From Streptomyces sp. YPW6 (GTDB lineage Bacteria; Actinomycetota; Actinomycetes; Streptomycetales; Streptomycetaceae): a stretch of 64,000 nucleotides of DNA. This document shows positions 32,907 through 40,391 of this stretch, piece by piece. The translations under genes were made by a program, and so were the position numbers. Below the pieces are notes generated by a model. That model ran no database searches and was not told the origin of the DNA. It was given only the letters and a program-made list of their open reading frames with translations. Numbering within the stretch: the first letter of the stretch is position 1; each line of letters begins with the position of its first letter. Where the stretch lies: the NCBI RefSeq assembly GCF_018866325.1, contig NZ_CP076457.1, positions 3,135,001 through 3,199,000 of the forward strand. Direction: 5' to 3'.

Positions 32907-33127
32907 CGTTGCGTCCCTCCTCTTCTTCGTGCTTCGTGGTTCGTCGTCCGCCGGGCGGTCGCCCCCCACGGGCCCGGCCCAGCAACTCCTGCCCCGGTAT
33001 CTCCCGATCAGACCGGACCCGTCCCCCGCGTGCGGACAACGGCACAGCACGGAGGGTTCGCCCACCGGTGATCGGGCACGCGTGGCAGACACCACCCGCC
33101 AACGGCAGCACAGGAAAGGGACCCACC

Positions 33128-33370
33128 ATGATGGTCGTCGGAATAGTCGCGGTCTGCGCCGTTCTCCTCGTACTCGCCTTCCTCGTGCCGCGCCTCTCGC
33201 GCCACCCGGAACGCGGTACACAGCGCACGCTGGGCCTGGGCTCGCGCGCCGGAGGCAAAGCTCCCGGCGTCCTGGGCCGCCTCTTCAGCAAGCCGTTCCG
33301 CAGCAGCTCCAAGGCCGTCGGCCGCAGCGGCTCGGCCGGCCGCCGCGCCCGCGGCCACATGCCGTTCTGA
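33128..33370 (+). CDS. Small single-pass membrane protein (possibly DUF6411)
   Basis: An 80-residue protein: one hydrophobic helix at the N-terminus (MVVGIVAVCAVLLVLAFLVP), then a basic Gly/Ser/Arg-rich tail with LGRLFSKPFRSSSKAVGRSG. I recall a Streptomyces family of this shape named DUF6411, but I am not certain. The ATG at 33128 has AAAGGGA upstream. Function unknown; the basic tail may bind nucleic acid or the membrane surface. Confidence 0.7.
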   Translation: MMVVGIVAVCAVLLVLAFLVPRLSRHPERGTQRTLGLGSRAGGKAPGVLGRLFSKPFRSSSKAVGRSGSAGRRARGHMPF

Positions 33371-33405
33371 CCGCCGCCCGGCAGGACCGGCCGCCGGTGC
33401 AGCAA

Positions 33406-33438
33406 GGCGTCCGGCACGGTGGCACCGTGCCGGACGCC
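33406..33438. terminator. Perfect 15-bp hairpin between convergent genes
   Basis: GGCGTCCGGCACGGT and ACCGTGCCGGACGCC with a 3-nt loop. It lies between the small membrane protein gene and the aldo/keto reductase gene and can serve both. Confidence 0.8.
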
Positions 33439-33459
33439 CCCCTTCGGTTCCCGTCGGCG

Positions 33460-34449
33460 CTACCAGGCGAACGCCTCCGGCGAGGGGCCCGGCCCCGGGA
33501 AGATCTCGTCCAGGCCGGTGAGCACCTCCTCCGGGAGGTCCAGCTCCAGGGCCCGCAGCGCGCTGTCCAGCTGGTCGGCGGTGCGCGGGCCGACGATCGG
33601 GCCCGTGACGCCGGGGCGGGTCAGCAGCCAGGCCAGGGCCGCTTCGCCGGGCTCCAGGCCGTGCTTGTCGAGCAGGTCCTCGTACGCCTGGAGCCGGTCA
33701 CGGGTGGCGGGGTCGGCCAGGGCGTCGGCCGCGCGGCCCGAGGCGCGGCGGCCGCCCTCGGCGGTCTTCCTGATCACGCCGCCCAGCAGGCCGCCGTGCA
33801 GCGGGGACCAGGGGATGACCCCGAGGCCGTACTCCTGCGCGGCCGGGATGACCTCCATCTCGGCGCGGCGCTCGACGAGGTTGTAGATGCACTGCTCGCT
33901 GACCAGGCCGAGCGAACCGCGCCGGGCGGCCTGCTCGTTGGCCTGGGCGATCTTGTAGCCGGAGAAGTTGGACGATCCGGCGTAGAGGATCTTGCCCTGC
34001 TGGACCAGGACGTCGATCGCCTGCCAGATCTCGTCGAAGGGCGTGTTCCGGTCGACGTGGTGGAACTGGTACAGGTCGATGTGGTCGGTCTGCAGGCGCT
34101 TCAGCGAGGCGTCGACCGCACGCCGGATGTTCACGGCGGAGAGCTTGTCGTGGTTGGGCCAGGCCTCGCCGTCGGCGCCCATGTTCCCGTACATCTTGGT
34201 GGCCAGGACCACCTTGTCCCTCCGGCCGCCGCCCTGGGCGAACCAGGTGCCGAGGATCTCCTCGGTGCGCCCCTTGTTCTCGCCCCAGCCGTAGACGTTG
34301 GCCGTGTCGAAGAAGTTCAGGCCCGCGCCGAGCGCGGAGTCCATGATCGCGTGACTGTCCGACTCGTTGGTCTGCGGGCCGAAGTTCATCGTCCCGAGGA
34401 CGAGCCGGCTGACCTTGAGTCCCGTACGTCCGAGCTGTGTGTACCTCAT
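33460..34449 (-). CDS. Aldo/keto reductase
   Basis: A 329-residue NADPH-dependent oxidoreductase with a TIM barrel. The active-site tetrad is visible: D48 (FFDTANVYG), Y53, K85 (LATKMYG) and H130 (LYQFHHVD). GPIVGPRTADQL is the cofactor-binding region. The start is the ATG at 34449 (MRYTQLGRTGLKVSRLVLGT). Members reduce carbonyl compounds or act on potassium-channel-like substrates; the physiological substrate here is unknown. Confidence 0.93.
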   Translation of the reverse strand: MRYTQLGRTGLKVSRLVLGTMNFGPQTNESDSHAIMDSALGAGLNFFDTANVYGWGENKGRTEEILGTWFAQGGGRRDKVVLATKMYGNMGADGEAWPNHDKLSAVNIRRAVDASLKRLQTDHIDLYQFHHVDRNTPFDEIWQAIDVLVQQGKILYAGSSNFSGYKIAQANEQAARRGSLGLVSEQCIYNLVERRAEMEVIPAAQEYGLGVIPWSPLHGGLLGGVIRKTAEGGRRASGRAADALADPATRDRLQAYEDLLDKHGLEPGEAALAWLLTRPGVTGPIVGPRTADQLDSALRALELDLPEEVLTGLDEIFPGPGPSPEAFAW

Positions 34450-34563
34450 GGCGCCCCAGCCAACTCCTTCGAGTCCACTCCAGGCAAGCACGCACCCCGG
34501 ACGCCTCACGGACGCGCCGGGCCGCCCCGCGGCGTGTCGCACCGCCCGGCGGCACACCGGGGC

Positions 34564-34653
34564 TCAGCCGCCGAGAGCGGCCCCCACGGCGACGACGAGG
34601 AACATGAGCACGAGCACGGCGGCCATGATGCGGTTTCTGGTCTTCGGGTCCAC
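34564..34653 (-). CDS. 29-residue membrane peptide
   Basis: The minus strand from the GTG at 34653 to the TGA at 34564-34566 codes for a 29-residue peptide: a charged start (VDPKTRNRI) then one hydrophobic helix (MAAVLVLMFLVVAVGAALGG). AAGG abuts the start codon. I recall similar tiny membrane peptides in other Streptomyces genomes. It sits in the 410-bp gap between the reductase and phosphodiesterase genes; the rest of that gap shows no other gene. Confidence 0.55.
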   Translation of the reverse strand: MDPKTRNRIMAAVLVLMFLVVAVGAALGG

Positions 34654-34859
34654 CCTTCGAGCCTAACCGCACCGCTCACCGGTCCCGCTGCCAGGCCGCC
34701 CCGGGCCGGCGCAGCGACACCGCTCGCCCGGCCTGCCGACGGGGCGCCGGGGCGCCGAGCGGCACCACACGCCGGGCCCGGCCGCCGGGCCTCGTAGCGG
34801 GATCGCCCGTCCGGTGCCCCGCCCGCCCCGGGCCGCCACCCGCTCACCCACTCACCCGC

Positions 34860-35456
34860 TCACCCGCCCAGCGGCCAGGCCCGCACCGTCGTGTAGCGCG
34901 GCCGCTCCCCCGGCACCCCGGACGCCGGCAGACGGCTCTGTACGAGCGTGAGCCGCCCGGCCTCCCAGCGCTGCCCCTCGAACCCGGCCAGGGCCGCGGC
35001 GAAGGGCCGCAGGTCCGCCGCGCCCCGGCTGCGGGCCAGCGTGAGGTGCGGGGTGAAACGGCGGTGCTCCTCCACCGGCAGCCCGGCCCGCCGGGCGGCG
35101 GCCTCCGCGCGCTCGGCGAGCAGCCGCAGCGTGCCGAGGCCGCCCGCCGCCCCGGCCCACAGCGCCCGCCCGCCGAAGTGCCCGGCCCCGTGCACCCGGA
35201 GCGCGAAGGGCTCGGTACGGCGCGCGGCCCGCTCCAGGCGTACCTCCAGCTCCGGCCGTACGTCCCCGGGCACCTCCCCGTAGAACGCCAGGGTGACGTG
35301 CCAGCCCTCGGGGCCGGTCCAGCGCAGGTCCCGCGCTCCCGGCAGGGAGTGCAGCGGCGCGAGAGCCGTACGGAGCTCGGCGACGGCCGCGTCGGGCGGC
35401 AGGACGGCGGCGAAGAGGCGCTGGGCGGGCGGACGACGGGGGTCGCGGCTGCTCAT
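34860..35456 (-). CDS. thpR: RNA 2',3'-cyclic phosphodiesterase
   Basis: A 198-residue 2H phosphoesterase. Both catalytic histidine motifs are present: H53-V-T-L in GWHVTLAFYG and H137-L-T-L in FTPHLTLARS, symmetric in the two-lobed fold. RLFAAVLPP at the N-terminus is the usual first strand. It hydrolyses 2',3'-cyclic phosphate ends of RNA. I chose the ATG at 35456; an in-frame ATG at 35513 would add 19 residues with no homology expected. Confidence 0.9.
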   Translation of the reverse strand: MSSRDPRRPPAQRLFAAVLPPDAAVAELRTALAPLHSLPGARDLRWTGPEGWHVTLAFYGEVPGDVRPELEVRLERAARRTEPFALRVHGAGHFGGRALWAGAAGGLGTLRLLAERAEAAARRAGLPVEEHRRFTPHLTLARSRGAADLRPFAAALAGFEGQRWEAGRLTLVQSRLPASGVPGERPRYTTVRAWPLGG

Positions 35457-35557
35457 GAGCGCGAGTCTGGCAGGTCCGGGCGTGTCCGGGACGCCGGGCC
35501 TGTCGTGTCCCACGCGGCTGCCCGCACGCCCCTGCGGCAGCGGGGAGGAGCGGCACG

Positions 35558-35740
35558 ATGACCGTCGTGGACACCGACAGGATGGACATGCCCGACACCA
35601 GCGACGCGCGCACTCCGGACGAGATGTCCGAGTGGCTTGAGCCCACCCCCGAGGGATTCGAGGTCGGGATCGTCGAGGGGACCGTTCCCATGTCGCCGCA
35701 GCGGGACACGCGCTGGGAGATCAGATTGATCCTCGACGGC
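35558..35740 (+). pseudogene. Truncated Uma2-family nuclease remnant
   Basis: From the ATG at 35558, with a strong GGGAGGAG ribosome site, the frame reads DEMSEWLEPTPEGFEVGIVE and GTVPMSPQRDTRWEIRLILD. This is the opening of Uma2 (DUF820-like) restriction-type nucleases, which have about 190 residues. The match ends after about 60 residues, exactly where the terminator hairpin of the convergent MFS gene begins. No stop follows until 36421, in the antisense of the MFS gene. I read it as a gene whose 3' two-thirds were deleted. Confidence 0.7.
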
Positions 35741-35777
35741 GGAGCCGCCCCCGCCCGGTCCGGGAGGGGGCGGCTCC
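35741..35777. terminator. Perfect 12-bp hairpin after MFS gene
   Basis: GGAGCCGCCCCC and GGGGGCGGCTCC around a 13-nt loop, 8 bp beyond the MFS stop codon on the minus strand. Confidence 0.8.
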
Positions 35778-35784
35778 GTGCGGC

Positions 35785-37119
35785 CTACGCCGCCGTCGCC
35801 AGCTGCTCGCGCGGGACGAAGCGGACGTGCGGGCGGCCCGGTCGCAGGTCGACCTTCAGGCGGAGGCCGCCGACGCGGGCCAGTGCGAAGCCGACCGCCA
35901 GGGCGGCGATCACCGAGATCGCGCCGCCGGCCGCGAAGCCGGTGCGGGCGCCGTACGTGTCGCTGATCCAGCCGACGATCGGGGCGCCCACGGGCGTACC
36001 CCCGACGAAGACCATCATGTACAGGCTCATCACCCGGCCCCGCATCTCCGGATCGGCGGCCATCTGGACGCTCGTGTTCGCGGTGATGTTCGTCGTCAGG
36101 CCCAGCATGCCGATCGGGACCAGGAGCACCGAGAACAGCCAGACGTACGGGGAGAGCGAGGCGGCGATCTCCAGCAGCCCGAACGCCGTGGCCGCCGCCA
36201 CCAGCATCCGCAGCCGCGAGGAGCGGCGGCGGGCCGAGAGCAGCGCGCCGGCCAGCGAACCGGTCGCCATCAGGATGTTGAAGAAGGAGTACATGCCCGC
36301 GCCGCCGTCGAAGATCTCGTCGGCGAAGGCGGTCAGCCAGATCGGGAAGTTGAAGCCGAACGTGCCGACGAAGCCGACCAGCACGATCGGCCAGATCAGC
36401 TCGGGGCGGCCGCGGACGTAGCTCAGGCCCTCGCGGAGCTGCCCCTTGGCGCGGGGCACGGTCGTCGACGCGTGCAGTTCGTCGGTCCGCATCATCAGCA
36501 GGCCGACGAGCGGGGCCAGGAAGGACAGGCCGTTGAGCAGGAACGCCCACCCGCTGCCGACCGTGGTGATCAGGACGCCCGCGACCGCGGGGCCGATGAG
36601 CCGGGCGGACTGGAAGTTCGCCGAGTTCAGGCTGACCGCGTTGCGCAGCTGCGCGGGGCCGACCATCTCGGAGACGAACGACTGGCGGGCCGGGTTGTCG
36701 ACGACGGTCACCAGGCCGAGCAGGAACGCGACCAGGTAGACGTGCCAGACCTGCACGACCCCGGAGAGGGTCAGGGCGGCCAGCGCGATGCCGCACAGGC
36801 CGAGCATGGCCTGGCTGACGAGCAGGATCCGCCGCTTCGGGAGGCGGTCGGCGATGACGCCGCCGTACAGGCCGAAGAGGAGCATCGGAAGGAACTGCAG
36901 GGCCGTGGTGATGCCCACGGCGGTGGCGGAACCGGTCAGGCTCAGCACGAGCCAGTCCTGCGTGATGCGGGACATCCAGGTACCGGTGTTGGAGATCACG
37001 GCGCCCGTCGCGAACAGGCGGTAGTTACGGATCTTCAGCGACGAGAAGGTCCCGCCGGTCGTGCTCTCGTGGGTGGAAGTCGGTGCGGGGGCGGAGTCTG
37101 CTCCGGGTCCCGTACTCAA
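35785..37119 (-). CDS. MFS transporter (EntS-like, DHA3 group)
   Basis: A 444-residue polytopic protein with about 12 helices and the DHA3-type features FSSLKIRNYRLFATGAVISN, GGVIADRLPKRRILLVSQ (loop 2-3 signature) and VDNPARQSFVSEMVG. This group exports siderophores, macrolides or other drugs. The start appears to be a TTG at 37119, since AGGAG lies 9-13 nt upstream and the frame is otherwise closed; an ATG nearby is in another frame. It is downstream of, and probably regulated by, the MarR gene at 37274-37714. Confidence 0.9.
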   Translation of the reverse strand: MSTGPGADSAPAPTSTHESTTGGTFSSLKIRNYRLFATGAVISNTGTWMSRITQDWLVLSLTGSATAVGITTALQFLPMLLFGLYGGVIADRLPKRRILLVSQAMLGLCGIALAALTLSGVVQVWHVYLVAFLLGLVTVVDNPARQSFVSEMVGPAQLRNAVSLNSANFQSARLIGPAVAGVLITTVGSGWAFLLNGLSFLAPLVGLLMMRTDELHASTTVPRAKGQLREGLSYVRGRPELIWPIVLVGFVGTFGFNFPIWLTAFADEIFDGGAGMYSFFNILMATGSLAGALLSARRRSSRLRMLVAAATAFGLLEIAASLSPYVWLFSVLLVPIGMLGLTTNITANTSVQMAADPEMRGRVMSLYMMVFVGGTPVGAPIVGWISDTYGARTGFAAGGAISVIAALAVGFALARVGGLRLKVDLRPGRPHVRFVPREQLATAA

Positions 37120-37273
37120 AGGGGTTCATCTCCTCGTACGTCTGCGGCGTGCGGTCCGACGAGGACGTGACGACGGGCGCTCCGGCGGTGATCCGGTCCG
37201 GTCCGGCCGTATCCGGCGGTGTCCGGGATACGGGGAACGGTCCGGCGGGTCACCCGTCGGCGCGCCCGCGGGG

Positions 37274-37714
37274 TCACAGGTGGGCGAGCTTCTCCAACAC
37301 GGGCGCGGCGGCCCGCAGCGTCTCCCACTCGTCCTCGTCCAGGCCCTCGGCGAGGTGGGCCAGCCAGGCGTTCCGCTTGGTGCGGCTCTCCGCGAGCATG
37401 GCCTCGGCCTGCTCGGTCTGGCTGACCCTCTTCTGCCGACGGTCATCGGGGTGCGGTTCCAGTCTGACCAGCCCCTTCGCCTCCAGCAGCGCGACGATGC
37501 GGGTCATCGACGGCGGCTGCACATGCTCCTTGCGGGCCAGCTCACCGGGGGTGGCCGAGCCGCAGCGGGCCAGGGTGCCGAGCACCGACATCTCGGTGGG
37601 GCTCAGCGACTCGTCGACTCGCTGGTGCTTCAGGCGACGGCCCAGCAGCATCACGGCGGAGCGGAGGGAGCTCACGGCGGCGGCACTGTCGCCGTCGTGG
37701 ATCAGGTCAGGCAT
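37274..37714 (-). CDS. MarR-family transcriptional regulator
   Basis: A 146-residue winged-helix protein: LSPTEMSVLGTLARCGSATP, then ELARKEHVQPPSMTRIVALL (recognition helix) and VRLEPHPDDRRQKRVSQTEQ (wing). Such size and order are standard for the family. The ATG at 37714 begins next to an AT-rich region with a GTTA-GCG-TAAC dyad (37719-37729). It is followed by the MFS gene on the same strand and likely regulates drug export. Confidence 0.9.
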   Translation of the reverse strand: MPDLIHDGDSAAAVSSLRSAVMLLGRRLKHQRVDESLSPTEMSVLGTLARCGSATPGELARKEHVQPPSMTRIVALLEAKGLVRLEPHPDDRRQKRVSQTEQAEAMLAESRTKRNAWLAHLAEGLDEDEWETLRAAAPVLEKLAHL

Positions 37715-37718
37715 GTTT

Positions 37719-37729
37719 GTTAGCGTAAC
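37719..37729. promoter_or_regulatory. Candidate MarR operator
   Basis: GTTAGCGTAAC is a perfect 4-bp-arm dyad immediately before the MarR start codon, in an AT-rich 25-bp stretch that must contain the promoter. Flanking GTTTG/CAAAC (37715-37741) adds outer symmetry. Confidence 0.4.
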
Positions 37730-37848
37730 TCATTACCAAACCTAAATACCACCCGGTTACACCTCCCGTACATTCCGATCACCCGAACGAGTGAGTCGGA
37801 AGCGGAAAGTGACGCACGGAACGCTCCGGGGCGGCGACCCTGCTGGAC

Positions 37849-38118
37849 ATGGGATCGACAGTGCTCAGCCTGCGGATAGACGGTGAGCTGCTCGACCGGC
37901 TCCGGCAGCACGCCGCGAAACGCGGAATGAGCGTCCAGGACTACGTGGTCCGGACGCTCATGCGCGACGACTTCGACGAGCGCTTCAAGGCGGCCGTCGA
38001 GGAGACGGAGAGGCTCTACGGCGACGCGGCGGAAGGCGTGCCGCCGCCCCCCGGTTCCCGGGGGAGCGTGACGCCGCCCCTCGGCTCCAGGAGGGGTGTG
38101 ACGCCGCCGGTCACGTGA
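37849..38118 (+). CDS. Ribbon-helix-helix (CopG-like) DNA-binding protein
   Basis: An 89-residue protein. Residues 3-50 form an RHH fold: TVLSLRIDGELLDRLRQHAA then KRGMSVQDYVVRTLMRDDFD. After about residue 65 there is a Pro-rich tail with two near-copies of a PPxGSRxxVTPP unit. The ATG at 37849 lacks a clear ribosome site. It is convergent with the purine permease gene and overlaps its 3' end by 8 bp. It could regulate its own promoter or act as an antitoxin without visible toxin. Confidence 0.75.
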   Translation: MGSTVLSLRIDGELLDRLRQHAAKRGMSVQDYVVRTLMRDDFDERFKAAVEETERLYGDAAEGVPPPPGSRGSVTPPLGSRRGVTPPVT

Positions 38119-39565
38119 GGCCGAGCGCCGGCATCGCGTAGTAGAAGACGAAGACCGCCGAGACCACGTACATTGCGATCGGCACCTCACGGCCCCGGCC
38201 CGCGGCCAGGCGCAGCACGGAGAAGGCGACGAAGCCGATGCCAATGCCGTTGGTGATCGAGTACGTGAACGGCATCATCACCATCGCGAGGAACGCGGGG
38301 ACCGCGAGCGTGTAGTCGCTCCAGTCGATGTCCCGCACCGAGCCCGCGATGATCAGGAAGCCGACCGCCAGCAGGGCGGGCGTGGCCGCCTGCGACGGGA
38401 CCATGGTCGCCAGCGGTGTGAGGAACAGCGCCACCGAGAAGAGCAGACCGGTCACCACGCTCGCCAGCCCGGTGCGGGCGCCCTCGCCGACACCCGCGGT
38501 GGACTCCACGAAGCACGTGGTGGCGGAGGCGGAGGTCGCCCCGCCCGAGGCGACCGCGATGCCGTCCACGAACAGCACCTTGTTGATGCCGGGGAAGCTG
38601 CCGTTCTCGTCCATCAGCTTCGCCTCGTCGCCGACACCCAGGATGGTGCCCATCGCGTCGAAGAAGCAGGAGAGCAGCACGGTGAAGACGAACAGCACGC
38701 CGGTCAGGTAGCCGACCTTCTCGAAGCCGCCGAACAGGCTGACCTCGCCGAGCAGTCCGAAGTCCGGCGCGGAGACCGGATTGCCCGGCCACGAGGGCGT
38801 CGTCAGGCCCCAGGCCCCGTCGGGCAGACCCGCCACCGCGTCGATGACCACGGCGACGACCGTCATGGCGATGATCGAGATCAGGATCGCGCCGGGGACC
38901 TTGCGCACGATCAGCGCGAGCGTGAGCAGCGCGCCGAGGACGAAGACGAGGACCGGCCAGCCGTTGAGGTGGCCGTCGCCGCCGAGCTGGAGCGGCACGG
39001 TGGTCATGGCGGCGTCCGGGATGCGCGAGACGAAGCCGGAGTCGACGAGGCCGATCAGGAGGATGAACAGGCCGATGCCGATGGCGATGCCCTTGCGGAG
39101 CGACTTCGGCACGGCGTTCATCACGCGTTCCCGCAGCCCAGTGGCGACCAGCAGCATCACGACGACACCCGCGAGGACGACCATGCCCATCGCGTCCGGC
39201 CAGCTCATCCGGGGCGCCAGCTGGAGCGCGACGACGGTGTTGACGCCGAGACCGGCGGCCAGTGCGATCGGCACATTGCCGATGACGCCCATCAGCAGCG
39301 TGGAGAAGGCGGCGGAGAGCACGGTGGCGGTGACCAGCTGACCGTTGTCGAGCTGGTGGCCGTACATGTCCTTCGCGCTGCCCAGGATGATCGGGTTGAG
39401 CACGATGATGTACGCCATCGCGAAGAACGTGGCGAAGCCGCCGCGGAACTCGCGCGCGACGGTCGACCCCCGCTCGGAGATCTTGAAGAACCGGTCCAGG
39501 CTGCCCCGGGGCTGCGGAGCCGAGGGGGGCGGGGAGTCGACCGGAACGGTGGCCGAGGGGGGCAT
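38111..39565 (-). CDS. NCS2-family purine permease (AzgA-like)
   Basis: A 484-residue membrane protein with about 13 helices. Hallmarks: EFRGGFATFFAMAYIIVLNP at the first helix, GNVPIALAAGLGVNTVVAL and SCFFDAMGTILGVGDEA, with SASATTCFVESTAGVGEGARTG later, all typical of the AzgA/GhxP branch. These carry hypoxanthine, guanine or adenine by proton symport. The ATG at 39565 has GAGGT about 5 nt upstream. Confidence 0.93.
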   Translation of the reverse strand: MPPSATVPVDSPPPSAPQPRGSLDRFFKISERGSTVAREFRGGFATFFAMAYIIVLNPIILGSAKDMYGHQLDNGQLVTATVLSAAFSTLLMGVIGNVPIALAAGLGVNTVVALQLAPRMSWPDAMGMVVLAGVVVMLLVATGLRERVMNAVPKSLRKGIAIGIGLFILLIGLVDSGFVSRIPDAAMTTVPLQLGGDGHLNGWPVLVFVLGALLTLALIVRKVPGAILISIIAMTVVAVVIDAVAGLPDGAWGLTTPSWPGNPVSAPDFGLLGEVSLFGGFEKVGYLTGVLFVFTVLLSCFFDAMGTILGVGDEAKLMDENGSFPGINKVLFVDGIAVASGGATSASATTCFVESTAGVGEGARTGLASVVTGLLFSVALFLTPLATMVPSQAATPALLAVGFLIIAGSVRDIDWSDYTLAVPAFLAMVMMPFTYSITNGIGIGFVAFSVLRLAAGRGREVPIAMYVVSAVFVFYYAMPALGLT

Positions 39566-39883
39566 GGGTGACCTCAGTCGTACGTAGGGGAGGCGGAGCA
39601 AAGGACGTGAGGTGATCGAATTTGGATGTTCCGACGAACAATTCGAGCCAGCCCAAAGCAGATTCAGTATGAATACATCAAGCGAAGATCGCTATCTCCG
39701 CGCGTAGACCCTTGGGCCGACCGCCCCGTCAGTGGCGATCGACCTCCCCGTCGCCGTCGGCTGGCCGCATCGTCGCCGTCGGACGACCGCCCCGTCGCCG
39801 CGGATCGGCCGCGCCGTCACCGGCCGATCGCCCCGTCCGTGGCCGATCAGGGTGGGCCGTCCGGGGCCCCATACACTGAACCC
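39566..39883. other. Divergent promoter region with degenerate CCGTCGCC repeats
   Basis: This 318-bp gap between the purine permease (-) and DUF2530 (+) genes begins with an AT-rich stretch (about 39620-39700) likely to hold the permease promoter. It continues with six or more imperfect GACCGCCCCGTC/GCCGATCGCC repeats (39714-39850). The DUF2530 -10 hexamer TACACT (39872-39877) ends it. I see no gene and no riboswitch I recognise. Confidence 0.5.
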
Positions 39884-40207
39884 ATGGAGAAGTGGACACC
39901 GCAGCACGAGGCGCCCGAACCCCTGGAGGGCCCGGTCGTCGCCACCGTCGTCGGCGGAACGATCCTCTGGTTCGTCCTCTTCCTCGCCCAGCTCCCCTTC
40001 TACGGCTGGTTCGCCGACCGCGGCCACACCTGGTGGGTCTGGACCCCGCTGGCCGGCGCCGGACTCGGCCTGATCGGGATCTGGTACGTGCGCGGCCGCG
40101 ACGCCGCCCTCAAGCGCCACGCCGCCCGCGCCGAGGTCAAGGACGCCGCCGGGGCCGAGGCGGCGGACAAGGCGCTGAGCACCGACCGGCCGGACCGAAC
40201 GGGCTGA
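39884..40207 (+). CDS. DUF2530 membrane protein
   Basis: A 107-residue protein with two transmembrane helices (about residues 22-44 and 54-70), beginning EKWTPQHEAPEPLEGPVVAT and including GWFADRGHTWWVWTPLAGAG, the DUF2530 core. The ATG at 39884 has a -10 hexamer TACACT 6 nt before it and no ribosome site, so it is probably leaderless. A 27-bp tandem repeat spans the stop codon. Function unknown. Confidence 0.85.
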   Translation: MEKWTPQHEAPEPLEGPVVATVVGGTILWFVLFLAQLPFYGWFADRGHTWWVWTPLAGAGLGLIGIWYVRGRDAALKRHAARAEVKDAAGAEAADKALSTDRPDRTG

Positions 40208-40237
40208 TCCGACCGGCCGGACCGAACGGGCCGATCC
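40184..40237 (+). repeat. 27-bp tandem duplication across the DUF2530 stop codon
   Basis: 40184-40210 and 40211-40237 are adjacent copies with one mismatch (CTGATCC/CCGATCC). The mismatch removes the TGA in the second copy, so only the first copy carries the stop. Confidence 0.85.
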
Positions 40238-40391
40238 GCCCGCGTCGAGGGCCCGGTGCGGCTCCCCGTGCACGTCGAAGGCCGCCGGGGCGACTCCCCC
40301 GTACGACCACGGGACCGACTTCGTCCTCCCCTGGTCGGATCTTCTGCCCCCCGGCGGGAGATTCGCCGCGGGCGCCCGTAACGTCGGACCC

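Noticed and set aside
39566..39883. Possible purine riboswitch before the NCS2 permease
   Set aside because: No conserved three-way junction or purine-aptamer core is visible; the region is repeats and an AT-rich promoter.
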